Origin: Halomonas sp. BDJS001
Lineage (GTDB): Bacteria; Pseudomonadota; Gammaproteobacteria; Pseudomonadales; Halomonadaceae
Assembly: GCF_026104355.1 (NCBI RefSeq)
Contig: NZ_CP110535.1
Span: 4,340,001-4,404,000 of the forward strand
Length of the DNA stretch: 64,000 nt
Reading direction: 5' to 3'
Below the pieces are notes generated by a model that ran no database searches, was not told where the DNA came from, and worked only from the letters and a program-made list of their open reading frames with translations. Shown here in pieces: positions 18,382 to 26,412 of the stretch; within the stretch, counting starts at the first letter, position 1, and each line of letters begins with the position of its first letter. The position numbers and the translations under genes were made by a program.

Positions 18382-19548
18382 ATGAGTGAGTTAGTTAGCT
18401 TTAAACCTGCTGAGACGCAAACATCAGCCCCCATAACAGAACCCCGTATTGCTGTGCAACTGGATGGCGTACTGAAGCAGTTTGGCGATGCCACGGCATT
18501 GCACCGTGTCTCTATGAAGATATTCCAAGGAGAGTTTTTAACACTATTGGGCCCCTCCGGCTGTGGCAAAACCACCTTGTTAAATCTAATGGCAGGTTTT
18601 CTTGAAGCCGATAATGGTGAGATTTTTATTGATGGTGAACTGGTTACCGAAACACCGCCCTACCAGCGGGAAATAGGTATCGTGTTTCAAAGTTATGCGC
18701 TGTTCCCCCATATGAATGTCAGCGAGAACGTGGGCTATGGCTTGCGTATGCGTCGCACTCCCAAGGCGGAGATTAAGCAACGTGTCGATCAGGCCTTAAA
18801 GATGGTGAAGCTGGAAGGTTTCGAGGAGCGACGACCCAAAGAGTTGTCAGGGGGACAGCAGCAGCGCGTGGCACTCGCACGCGCCTTGGTTATACGGCCA
18901 AAGGTTCTACTTCTGGACGAACCCTTCTCGGCACTGGATAAAAACCTGCGGCTGAACATGCAACAGGAGATCAAGGAGATTCAACGCAAGCTTGGGGTTA
19001 CGACGGTATTTGTTACCCATGATCAGGATGAAGCGCTGGCAATGTCAGACCGAGTCGTGGTGATGTCCGCGGGCCATGTTCGGCAGGTAGCGCCACCCCA
19101 TGAGATCTACCGTCATCCTATCGACCCTTTTGTTGCCTCTTTCGTCGGAGATGCCAATATTTTCCCTGCCCACTACACCGGCCATGACAATGGGTCGGGA
19201 ACCATCGAATTCGGCAGCACCAAGCTCCTTCTGCCCATTGCCAATATTCATGGTCAGGTCGGCGATAGCGTCGATTTGTATGCACGCCCTGAGAATCTTC
19301 GCCTCGCCCCTCTACATGAGGAGGCTGATCTCGCCGGTACTGTGATTGGGCATGTCTTCCTGGGTGATCACGTCGATGTCTCCGTTCATGTCCCTGAGAC
19401 CGGTATTGATCGTCCTGTGACTATTCGCAGTCCTGGTTTAGACGCTCTAGATAGCTGGCCAACGGGCACCGGGGTGGGTATCAATTTTATATGCCGAGAT
19501 ACCACCGCCTTTACACGCGCCTCAACCTCAGAGGAGAGCACTCAATGA
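18382..19548 (+). CDS. PotA-like ABC transporter ATP-binding protein
   Basis: Cytoplasmic ATPase of a polyamine/opine/iron-type ABC importer, 388 residues. Walker A is GPSGCGKTT (about residue 58), the Q-loop VFQSYALFPHM, the signature LSGGQQQRVALARAL, Walker B VLLLDEPFSALD and the switch His in VFVTHDQDEALAMSDR. A TOBE regulatory domain occupies the last 110 residues. No permease or binding protein is adjacent. The matching partners are the PotD/B/C-like genes at 23104-25858 on the opposite strand, convergent with this operon, so the transporter appears split over two transcripts. The gene overlaps the following GlcG-like gene by four bases (ATGA). Confidence 0.92.
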   Translation: MSELVSFKPAETQTSAPITEPRIAVQLDGVLKQFGDATALHRVSMKIFQGEFLTLLGPSGCGKTTLLNLMAGFLEADNGEIFIDGELVTETPPYQREIGIVFQSYALFPHMNVSENVGYGLRMRRTPKAEIKQRVDQALKMVKLEGFEERRPKELSGGQQQRVALARALVIRPKVLLLDEPFSALDKNLRLNMQQEIKEIQRKLGVTTVFVTHDQDEALAMSDRVVVMSAGHVRQVAPPHEIYRHPIDPFVASFVGDANIFPAHYTGHDNGSGTIEFGSTKLLLPIANIHGQVGDSVDLYARPENLRLAPLHEEADLAGTVIGHVFLGDHVDVSVHVPETGIDRPVTIRSPGLDALDSWPTGTGVGINFICRDTTAFTRASTSEESTQ

Positions 19549-19970
19549 GCAACTGGATACGCCATACGCCACGGTTAACACATCATGCAGCACTTGCGGT
19601 GTTACATGCAGCGATTGAAAAGTCAGAACAGCTAGGCGTTGCGCAGAACATTGCGATTGTTGATGAAGGAGGTAACTTGCTCGCGTTTATCCGCATGGAT
19701 GGGGCAAAGCTTCTATCCCGTGAAACGGCGATTTCCAAAGCGATATCAGCGGCCTCTCACCGGCAGCCAACCGCTCAGCTTGACCCTGACCTTGAACTCA
19801 AGCTCGCTATCGCGGCAGGGGGACGGCTCACCAACCTTGAAGGCGGCCAGCCGTTAATGATTGGCAATGTTTGTGTTGGCGGCATTGGTGTCGGATCCGG
19901 CACCGGCCAGCAGGATATTGAGGTGGCCAAAGCGGGAGCGGCCATACTAGTGGAAGGAGTGCAAGCTTGA
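19545..19970 (+). CDS. GlcG/HbpS-family (DUF336) protein
   Basis: A 141-residue protein of the GlcG/HbpS family. The conserved core is visible: AIVDEGGNLLAFIRMDGA, then the helix SRETAISKAISAA and the C-terminal glycine-rich strand VGGIGVGSGTGQQDIEVAKAG. Family members bind haem or cobalamin or accompany dehydratases and oxidases in catabolic operons; the biochemical role is generally unclear. The ATG at 19545 overlaps the ABC-ATPase stop as ATGA, so the two are translationally coupled. The next gene starts on the last base of this one. Confidence 0.82.
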   Translation: MSNWIRHTPRLTHHAALAVLHAAIEKSEQLGVAQNIAIVDEGGNLLAFIRMDGAKLLSRETAISKAISAASHRQPTAQLDPDLELKLAIAAGGRLTNLEGGQPLMIGNVCVGGIGVGSGTGQQDIEVAKAGAAILVEGVQA

Positions 19971-20968
19971 TGCAACACATGACCGCCATTATCGCTGAAC
20001 AATATGGTTCCCCGGAGGTTCTGCACAGCGTCACTCGGGAGATCCCCACCCCGGGAGTGGGCGAAATACTGATCAAGGTAGCCGCTGCCGGCGTTAATCG
20101 GCCAGACCTGATGCAGCGCAACGGCATGCCCACACCTCCAGGTACTACCGACATCTTCGGGCTCGAAGCATCCGGCTTGGTGGAAGCCGTCGGCCCAGGT
20201 GAAACCAACTGGAAAGTAGGCGATCGTGTAATGGCATTGCTCAATGGTGGCGGCTATGCCAGTCACTGCATTGCTATCGCCGATCACTGCCTGCCCGTTC
20301 CTGAACAGGTTTCGCTAATCGAAGCCGCCGCACTGCCCGAAGCGCTCTTCACCCTATGGCATAACCTATATGAACGCGGACGCCTTACCCCAGGGGATAG
20401 CCTGCTTATCCACGGCGGTGCAAGTGGCTTGGGCACTCTGGGAATTGCTCTGGCGAAAGCCACCGGAGCAAGGGTTGCCGCTACTGCGGGCAGCGCCGAA
20501 AAGGTGGCTGCGCTGAGCAATATAGGCGTTGATCTGGCGATTAATTATCGCGAACAGGAGTACGTCAGCGTCATTAATGCAGCCTGGGGCGAAAACGCTA
20601 TCGATGTGGTTCTGGATACCGTGGGCGGCGACTACATTGGCCGAAATCTGGAAGTGATGGCTCCCGAAGGGCGCCATGTCAGCCTATCATTCTTCGCTGG
20701 CGCTGAGATCTCGCTCTCTTTGCCGACCATTATGCGCAAGGGGCTGACGCTAACGTCTTCGACGCTACGCCCTAAGAGCCGCCATGAAAAAACACGCTTG
20801 GCGCAGCGAGTCACCCACCATCTGTTGCCCCTACTCGCCAGCCGGAAGGTCTTTCCCGTTATTTACAAGACATTCCCCCTGGAGAGAGCAGCGGACGCCC
20901 ACCACGTGTTAGAGCAGAACAGCAATATCGGCAAAGTAGTACTGACCACCAGCACACGGGAAGAGTGA
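19970..20968 (+). CDS. Qor/PIG3-type NAD(P)H quinone oxidoreductase (MDR superfamily)
   Basis: Zinc-free medium-chain dehydrogenase/reductase, about 332 residues. The N-terminal GroES-like domain contains AAGVNRPDLMQRNG and FGLEASGLVEAVGPGETNWKVGD. The Rossmann domain has LLIHGGASGLGTLGIALAKA (AXXGXXG nucleotide motif) and the DVVLDTVGGDYIGRNLE strand typical of the PIG3 branch. No catalytic zinc cysteines are present. Such enzymes reduce quinones or enones, a sensible step in aromatic degradation. The start is the ATG at 19970, with GGAAGGAG upstream, overlapping the GlcG-like stop by one base. Confidence 0.88.
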   Translation: MQHMTAIIAEQYGSPEVLHSVTREIPTPGVGEILIKVAAAGVNRPDLMQRNGMPTPPGTTDIFGLEASGLVEAVGPGETNWKVGDRVMALLNGGGYASHCIAIADHCLPVPEQVSLIEAAALPEALFTLWHNLYERGRLTPGDSLLIHGGASGLGTLGIALAKATGARVAATAGSAEKVAALSNIGVDLAINYREQEYVSVINAAWGENAIDVVLDTVGGDYIGRNLEVMAPEGRHVSLSFFAGAEISLSLPTIMRKGLTLTSSTLRPKSRHEKTRLAQRVTHHLLPLLASRKVFPVIYKTFPLERAADAHHVLEQNSNIGKVVLTTSTREE

Positions 20969-20975
20969 CGACATC

Positions 20976-21605
20976 ATGACAACTGCTGCCCCTATATTAC
21001 GTCTTTACCACGCAACAACCTCGCCTTACGTACGCAAAGTCATGGCGGTGGCGACCCAGCTTGGCCTGGCATCGCAGATAGAGCTGCTGGCTAGCGCCGC
21101 ACACCCCATTGAGCGCGACAGTCGTATTGCGACCTTCAACCCTATCGGCAAGATACCTGCAGCCCAGACGAGAGATGGGCAGTTATTATTCGACAGCCGA
21201 GTTATCTGTGAGTATCTCGACGATTATGCCCAGGGCGGCCTATTCCCGGTGGGTGCTGCGCGCTGGGAAGCCCTGGCACGCCAGGCACTTGGTGATGGGT
21301 TGCTGGATGCTGCGCTGCTCGCCAGATATGAACGCTTAGCGCGCCCTAAAGAGCTTCAGTTCGATGTTTGGTATCAGGCTCAGATGGATAAGGTGCAGTC
21401 GGCTTTGACAAGTATTGAGCAGCAAGCCCCGACGCTTTCGAACACTCCCTGTGATATTGGCGCTATTACCCTTGGCTGTGCCTTAGGCTACCTGGATTTT
21501 CGCTTTCCAGATCTGGATTGGCGCAGCCAATGCCCACAGGCAGCACGCTGGCTTACGGACTTCGATGCCCAGCCCGCAATGAGCGCCACACGTCCCCATG
21601 AGTGA
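20976..21605 (+). CDS. Glutathione S-transferase family protein
   Basis: A 209-residue GST. The N-terminal thioredoxin-like domain has LYHATTSPYVRKVMAVATQL, with Ser/Tyr candidates for the glutathione-activating residue. The glutathione-binding segment is NPIGKIPAAQTRDGQLLFDSR (Pro plus the DSR motif), followed by VICEYLDDY. The C-terminal helical domain includes CDIGAITLGCALGYLDFRF, the N-capping motif of the alpha domain. In catabolic operons GSTs act as maleylpyruvate isomerases, dehalogenases or lyases; the family alone cannot tell which. It lies 7 bp after the quinone oxidoreductase and overlaps the next gene or nearly so. Confidence 0.88.
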   Translation: MTTAAPILRLYHATTSPYVRKVMAVATQLGLASQIELLASAAHPIERDSRIATFNPIGKIPAAQTRDGQLLFDSRVICEYLDDYAQGGLFPVGAARWEALARQALGDGLLDAALLARYERLARPKELQFDVWYQAQMDKVQSALTSIEQQAPTLSNTPCDIGAITLGCALGYLDFRFPDLDWRSQCPQAARWLTDFDAQPAMSATRPHE

Positions 21606-21627
21606 ACAGCCACTGAGAGTGAATTTT

Positions 21628-22089
21628 ATGTCAATGCCTGCATCTCCCAAGGTTATGTTTCTTAATGGCCCCAATGCCAATCTCTATGGCCTGGATCGCG
21701 ACGGCACATACGGCAGTGAAAGCTTTGAGGGCATCCAACAGAGCTGTCTTTCCCATGCTGAAACACTAGGTATCACCCTGGATTTTCGGCAAAGCAATCA
21801 TGAGGGCATTCTCATCGACTGGATACAGGAAGCCCGCTTGCAACATGATGCGCTCATTATCAATGCCGCAGGTCTCAGTTACCGCTCAATACCGATACTC
21901 GATGCCTTGCTGGCTTTCGAAGGGCCGATTATCGAAGCCCACATGAGTAATATCTGGAAGCGCGAACCCTTTCGTCATCACTCGATGCTTTCGCAAGCAG
22001 TTAATGGTGTGATCGCCGGCCTCGGCGTCATCGGCTATCGGCTTGCATTAGACACCACGGCCCAGTTGCTCACTCAACACAAAGGCTGA
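21628..22089 (+). CDS. Type II 3-dehydroquinate dehydratase-like protein
   Basis: AroQ-fold enzyme of about 153 residues. Matching landmarks are FLNGPNANLYGLDRDGTYG (flexible loop with the catalytic Arg and Tyr), DFRQSNHEGILIDWIQEA, the catalytic Asn in ALIINAAGLSYRS and the His in IIEAHMSNIWKREPFRHHS. Standard AroQ proteins have NPGAYTHTS where this one has NAAGLSYRS, a marked change in the substrate pocket. With its place among catabolic genes, this suggests a paralogue acting on something other than, or in addition to, 3-dehydroquinate. An earlier ATG at 21598 overlaps the GST stop; I favour the ATG at 21628, since AroQ proteins begin only a few residues before the FLNGPN strand. Confidence 0.78.
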   Translation: MSMPASPKVMFLNGPNANLYGLDRDGTYGSESFEGIQQSCLSHAETLGITLDFRQSNHEGILIDWIQEARLQHDALIINAAGLSYRSIPILDALLAFEGPIIEAHMSNIWKREPFRHHSMLSQAVNGVIAGLGVIGYRLALDTTAQLLTQHKG

Positions 22090-22093
22090 CACT

Positions 22094-23026
22094 ATGACGG
22101 GCACACTTGTTTTCTATAGTGAATTTGACGACTTTGATCAGTGGAAGCGACTACTACTAAGTGAAATTCCCACTCTCGATATACAGCAAGCCAGTGCAGT
22201 GACTGCACCTGAGAAGGTTCGCTATGCCCTGGTTTGGAAACCACCCGAACACTTTTTCCAGCGCTGGCCAAATCTTGAGCTCGTGATCAACCTGGGTGCT
22301 GGCGTCGATGCGCTTGTTGGTAGGTGCGACCTATCAAACATACCGGTCACTCGCCTCTCGGATCCCAACATGGCGCGGATGATGGCGGGCTATGTCCTGT
22401 TTGCTGTACTGCGTTATGCCCGCGATATCCCCTTCTTTGAGCAGATGCAGAAACAGGCACGCTGGCAGTATCGCCACCCGCGCGCAGCAGAAGAAATCCG
22501 TGTCGGCATTATGGGGTTAGGGGAGTTAGGCGGGACAACGGCTCAGGAGGTGGCTCGGCAAGGTTTTTCAGTCGTAGGTTGGTCAAGAACCGCCAAACAG
22601 ATTGACGGTGTAGAGTGTCATCACGGCATGGCCTCGCTTAATGAGTTTCTATCACGCAGCGACATACTGGTGATCATGCTACCGTCCACGCCTGAGACAC
22701 GGGGCCTACTGAATGATCAACGCTTGGCAGCGCTGCCACATGTAGCCAATCTAATCAACGTCTCGCGAGGGGATATCGTGGACGAACCCGCATTAATTGC
22801 TAGCCTCTCCTCAGGCCAGATAGGCGGCGCAACACTAGATGTATTTGCACAAGAGCCGCTTCCAGAGAGCCATCCTTTATGGTCGATGGAGAATGTGTTG
22901 ATCACTCCCCACCTCGCCTCGGTAGCACTCCCTGGGTCAGCGGCTAAACAGATCGCGGCCAACATTCAGCGCGTGAATGATAAACAACCGCCTCTTCACT
23001 GCGTCGACCTTAACCGCGGTTACTGA
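22094..23026 (+). CDS. GhrA-like D-2-hydroxyacid dehydrogenase
   Basis: NAD(P)-dependent 2-hydroxyacid dehydrogenase, 310 residues, in the glyoxylate/hydroxypyruvate reductase A branch. The nucleotide-binding motif is VGIMGLGELGGTTAQEVARQ (about residues 136-155), followed by GWSRT, where the Arg suggests NADPH preference. Catalytic residues are the Arg in LINVSRGDIVDE, the Glu in DVFAQEPLP and the His in VLITPHLASVA. It reduces small 2-oxo acids. It is the last gene of the plus-strand operon that starts at 18382 and is followed by a strong hairpin. Confidence 0.88.
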   Translation: MTGTLVFYSEFDDFDQWKRLLLSEIPTLDIQQASAVTAPEKVRYALVWKPPEHFFQRWPNLELVINLGAGVDALVGRCDLSNIPVTRLSDPNMARMMAGYVLFAVLRYARDIPFFEQMQKQARWQYRHPRAAEEIRVGIMGLGELGGTTAQEVARQGFSVVGWSRTAKQIDGVECHHGMASLNEFLSRSDILVIMLPSTPETRGLLNDQRLAALPHVANLINVSRGDIVDEPALIASLSSGQIGGATLDVFAQEPLPESHPLWSMENVLITPHLASVALPGSAAKQIAANIQRVNDKQPPLHCVDLNRGY

Positions 23027-23065
23027 TCTACCTATTCGCGGCTATGCTGCTACGCCTCAACGCTC

Positions 23066-23102
23066 TGCTCACTGCCAGCCCCCTACGCGCTGGCAGTGAG
23101 CA
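23066..23102. terminator. Stem-loop between convergent operons
   Basis: A 14-bp perfect stem (TGCTCACTGCCAGC / GCTGGCAGTGAGCA) with a 9-base loop lies between the GhrA-like gene and the convergent PotC-like gene, touching the latter's stop region. There is no clear T-run, so termination may be weak or factor-assisted; it could also protect 3' ends. Confidence 0.6.
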
Positions 23103-23103
23103 C

Positions 23104-23919
23104 TCAACGGCTTTCAACACTGAGCACTTTTCCAAGCCCCAAGTAACGGTTGGCCACAATCATGATCATGGCGGTTGTCACTATGTAGACCACCGACACC
23201 GCCGCTAGCGTGGGGTCAGCATATTCACGTACATAGTTATACATCGCAACGGGCAGTGTTTGGGTGCTTTGAGTCGTCACAAATAGCGAAGCCGTGAACT
23301 CATTAAACGACAGAATCGCAGCAAACAGCCAGCCGCCGGCGAGTCCTGGCAACAGTTGGGGAAATGTAATCGTCGTCACAACGCGCAAGGGTGTTGCTCC
23401 CAGGCTGGCCGCCACAAGTTCGGTTCGAGGATCCAGATTGTGGATAGACACATACACACTGCGAAGCACAAACGGCAGAACTAATAGGAGGTGGCAAAAC
23501 ACAACGACCGCATATCCTCTTGAGAGGCTCAGCTGAGACACCAGCATCAGCAACCCAAGACCAACCATAAAGTGCGGAATAAAAAGCGGCGATAACAGGA
23601 GCCCTTCCAACAAACGCTTGCCCTTGAATTCATATCGATGAATGACAATCGCCAGCGTAGTACCCACCAGGGTAGCCAGCGACGATGCCCAAGCGGTAAC
23701 AATCAGGCCATTCCACAGACCAATTTGAAAATCGCGATACTCAAAAGCGTTCTTAAACCAGCGAAGTGAGTACCCCTGGGGAGGAAAGGCGAGGACTGAA
23801 GAGGCATTGAAAGAGGCAATGGCGACCACCAATGCTGGCAGTAATATGAATAGCAAGATTAGCGCGATAAGCCCCTGACCTGCGCGCAACAGCCATAGAT
23901 CGGTACGTGAACGCTGCAT
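23104..23919 (-). CDS. PotC-like ABC transporter permease
   Basis: Inner-membrane permease of 271 residues with six helices. The cytoplasmic coupling loop carries the EAA-type motif (ELVAASLGATPLRVVTTITFPQLLPGL, about residues 165-195) that contacts the ATPase. The N-terminus LIALILLFILLPALVVAIASF and the segment GYSLRWFKNAFEYRDFQIGL are typical of the PotC/YdcV group. It pairs with the PotB-like permease one base upstream and the PotD-like binding protein. The ATPase is expected to be the product of the gene at 18382. This is the last gene of the minus-strand operon starting with hpaB. Confidence 0.9.
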   Translation of the reverse strand: MQRSRTDLWLLRAGQGLIALILLFILLPALVVAIASFNASSVLAFPPQGYSLRWFKNAFEYRDFQIGLWNGLIVTAWASSLATLVGTTLAIVIHRYEFKGKRLLEGLLLSPLFIPHFMVGLGLLMLVSQLSLSRGYAVVVFCHLLLVLPFVLRSVYVSIHNLDPRTELVAASLGATPLRVVTTITFPQLLPGLAGGWLFAAILSFNEFTASLFVTTQSTQTLPVAMYNYVREYADPTLAAVSVVYIVTTAMIMIVANRYLGLGKVLSVESR

Positions 23920-23920
23920 G

Positions 23921-24775
23921 TCAGTGCCCCCCGATTCTTTCCAGTGAATTCGTCAGGCGCTTGGCAAGCCATAGCACCACCATGGTCAGTACCAGCCCAG
24001 CCACACTCAAACTGGCAGCGAAAGGCAAATTAAGCGATGAGAAACCTAACTGATAAACCATCGTTGAAATAGTATTAACACGCCCGCCACCGATCAGTTG
24101 CGGCGTTGCAAAGGCACTAAATGTCCATGCAAAGGAGGTCATGGTGCCCGCAATAATGCCTGGCATGGATAACGGTAGGGTCACCGTCATAAACGCTCGC
24201 ACCGGCCCCGCCCCAAGGCTTATTGCTGCCCGTTCATAGGCACGGTCAATATGGGATAGCCCAGCTGCTAGCATCAACACCATGATAGGTAGCGTGACGT
24301 GTACCAGCGCAATCACTACTCCCAGCTGTGTAAACATCAGCCGCAGAGGGCGCTCTATAATGCCCAGCCCCATCAGCACACTGTTCAGAAACCCGTTACT
24401 ACCCAACACGATAATCCATGAATAAGTTCGCACTACCTCACCCAAAAACAGCGGTGTAATCGCAACAATCAGAATCAAGGAGCGGCACCAGGCACGTTGG
24501 GCACGAATCATCGCATACGCTAGCGGATAGCCAATCAGTAACGTAAAAATCGCGGTATACAGGCTGAGTACCACCGTTTCCAGAAAGGCACTTGCGTAAA
24601 GTGGTCTCAACAAGGCGTGAAAGTTAGCAAGCGTAAACTCACCTACTTCAAGCGAGCCTGGTATATAACTGCGAACGCTGTATTGCAGAATAGCCAACAT
24701 TGCACAGATCAAACCAAAGGCTGTCAGCGTAGAAGGAAGAAGAAACCAATAAACAAAGCGTGGTTTTTGTTGCAT
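23921..24775 (-). CDS. PotB-like ABC transporter permease
   Basis: Inner-membrane permease, about 284 residues from the ATG at 24775. The reading frame stays open to 24808, but that extension would run through a terminator-like hairpin and begin with a polar tail, so I favour the internal ATG, which gives FVYWFLLPSTLTAFGLICAM as the first helix. The EAA loop is ERAAISLGAGPVRAFMTVTL (about residues 190-210). The coding end is one base from the PotC-like gene. Substrate class (polyamine-like, opine, or an aromatic acid as suggested by hpaBC) is not determined by the permease sequence. Confidence 0.87.
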   Translation of the reverse strand: MQQKPRFVYWFLLPSTLTAFGLICAMLAILQYSVRSYIPGSLEVGEFTLANFHALLRPLYASAFLETVVLSLYTAIFTLLIGYPLAYAMIRAQRAWCRSLILIVAITPLFLGEVVRTYSWIIVLGSNGFLNSVLMGLGIIERPLRLMFTQLGVVIALVHVTLPIMVLMLAAGLSHIDRAYERAAISLGAGPVRAFMTVTLPLSMPGIIAGTMTSFAWTFSAFATPQLIGGGRVNTISTMVYQLGFSSLNLPFAASLSVAGLVLTMVVLWLAKRLTNSLERIGGH

Positions 24776-24791
24776 AACCTTACCGTCTCCC

Positions 24792-24827
24792 AAAAAGTAG
24801 CGAAGCACCTATGGAGTGCTTCGCTAC
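24792..24827 (-). terminator. Intercistronic terminator between binding-protein and permease genes
   Basis: On the minus strand, GTAGCGAAGCAC and GTGCTTCGCTAC form a 12-bp perfect stem with a 7-base loop, followed by five Ts (24796-24792). It lies just after the binding-protein stop and before the PotB-like start. Partial termination here would make binding protein in excess over permeases, a common arrangement in ABC importer operons. Confidence 0.8.
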
Positions 24828-24838
24828 TGAACGTCGAG

Positions 24839-25858
24839 TCAGTTCATGATGTTTTCAGTAAACCACTGACGCCATTCACCCATTTTCTCGGCACGCAATT
24901 GAGGATCGACGTTAATGGTCTGATCCCACTCTTCAGGCGTCGCCAGAATGGCTGCTGAATCAGTCAACTCAGCCGATAGCTCTGCATTATCGACCGTGGG
25001 ACTGCCATGCTTGATCTCGGCAATGCGGGCCTGTACATCAGGAGACAACGCGATGTTAATGAATTGATAGGCAAGATCCTGATTGCTCGAGCCACGAGTA
25101 ATCGCCATGGTGTCGACACCCAACACGACACCCTCGCTAGGTGTTGCCAGTTCGATATTAACGCCTTCATTAATCATGTTTTGCGCGTTCATTGAAAGCA
25201 TCAACTGTACGGGCGTTTCACCCGTCGAAATTAACTGCTGACTATTAGCATCATTGGTATAAAAAGCGCGTAGATTAGGCTTTAAACTTTCAAGCCGCTC
25301 AATGCCCTCTTGCCAGTTCTCAGCATCAGCCCCTGAAAGCAAAGCTGAAACAGCAATAATGTGGCTGGGGTCAAAATCGGGTAATGCGACAGAGTCTTCT
25401 AGCTCAGGACTCCAGAGATCCTCCCAGCTATCAAAACTTACCCCCTCAGGAAGTAAGTCAGGCCGGTAAGCAATAGTGTAGCCATAGCCCCAGGCACCAA
25501 TGTGATAGGGGCTGACCCGCGCCTGATCAACCAAATGTTCCGCGTTGGGTATCCGCGTCATATCCAGTTCTTCAAACAAGCCATCCGTCGCGTAAAGCCA
25601 TCCCACATGAGAGGTAGTGAAAGTCACATCGCTCTCAGGCTCACTAGCCAACTTGGCTTTATTAAGGCGATCAATGGTACCTCCGGTGGTGTAAATCACT
25701 TCAACACCCGTTTCCTCGGTAAATTTCTGGGCGATCGCCTCATCAATCAAATCGCGAAAACTACCACCCCAAGTATCAACTACTAACACATCTTGAGCCA
25801 TGGCATTTCCAGAACTAATACCAAGAACAATAGCTGTTATAAATAACGACTTTTTCAT
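24839..25858 (-). CDS. PotD-like extracellular solute-binding protein
   Basis: Periplasmic binding protein of the spermidine/putrescine/Fe-type cluster, 339 residues. The signal peptide is residues 1-21 (KKSLFITAIVLGISSGNAMA). The mature start DVLVVDTWGGSFRDLIDEAI and the following FTEETGVEVIYTTGG are typical of the family that includes PotD and AgtB-like opine binders. The acidic residues that bind polyamine amines are not obviously all present, so polyamine specificity is not claimed. It is followed by a terminator-like hairpin and the two permease genes, and preceded by hpaC. GGGGGG lies just upstream of the ATG as a ribosome site. Confidence 0.87.
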   Translation of the reverse strand: MKKSLFITAIVLGISSGNAMAQDVLVVDTWGGSFRDLIDEAIAQKFTEETGVEVIYTTGGTIDRLNKAKLASEPESDVTFTTSHVGWLYATDGLFEELDMTRIPNAEHLVDQARVSPYHIGAWGYGYTIAYRPDLLPEGVSFDSWEDLWSPELEDSVALPDFDPSHIIAVSALLSGADAENWQEGIERLESLKPNLRAFYTNDANSQQLISTGETPVQLMLSMNAQNMINEGVNIELATPSEGVVLGVDTMAITRGSSNQDLAYQFINIALSPDVQARIAEIKHGSPTVDNAELSAELTDSAAILATPEEWDQTINVDPQLRAEKMGEWRQWFTENIMN

Positions 25859-25914
25859 TGTACCCCCCAGTTATAGTAACGATTATTGCAATGCTTAAAG
25901 CCTTGCCATGAGAG

Positions 25915-26409
25915 TTATACAGCGGTTAATGCAGCTGTACGGTGAAAAGCGCGCTCACTGTAAACTAATGGTGATTTAGTGTTATTTTCTAAAGCAATGA
26001 CTTCGCCAATCAGTATTCGATGGGAGCCAAAATCTTTAAAGTCGACGAGCTTACAATCAAAACTACAGGTGGCTCCTTCCAATACTGGCGCAGCGCTGTT
26101 TAATGTTGTCCACTCCCCCACCGCAAAACGGTTTTCGCGGTATTCAGCTACAGCACCGGCAAAGATATTGGCAATCTGGGCTTGATCATCGGCTAATACA
26201 TTGACAGCAAAAACACCGTGCTCCATGAAAGTTGGCAGCACCCTATTATCCAAGTGAACACATAGCACCACGGAAGGTGGCGTCATTGAGAGCGAGCAGA
26301 GCGAAGATACCGTCAACCCGGAACGTCCTAACGGCCCATCAGTAGTAATAACCGACACCCCTGAAGCCGTTAAGCTCATTGCTTGACGAAATAGTTCTGG
26401 CGTCATCAT
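25915..26409 (-). CDS. Flavin reductase component (HpaC-like)
   Basis: NAD(P)H:flavin oxidoreductase of 164 residues that supplies reduced FAD to the monooxygenase encoded three bases upstream. Features: the N-terminal FRQAMSLTASGVSVITTDGP, the flavin-binding GLTVSSLCSLSMTPPSVVLC, and FGSHRILIGEVIALE with the conserved His near residue 135. This is the standard HpaC/flavin-reductase-like domain family. The nearly contiguous arrangement with the HpaB-like gene makes the functional pairing firm. It is followed after 56 bp by the binding-protein gene. Confidence 0.9.
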   Translation of the reverse strand: MMTPELFRQAMSLTASGVSVITTDGPLGRSGLTVSSLCSLSMTPPSVVLCVHLDNRVLPTFMEHGVFAVNVLADDQAQIANIFAGAVAEYRENRFAVGEWTTLNSAAPVLEGATCSFDCKLVDFKDFGSHRILIGEVIALENNTKSPLVYSERAFHRTAALTAV

Positions 26410-26412
26410 GGA

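Noticed and set aside
24776..24808. N-terminal extension of the PotB-like permease
   Set aside because: The extension would be translated from within a terminator hairpin and gives a polar tail not typical of the family.
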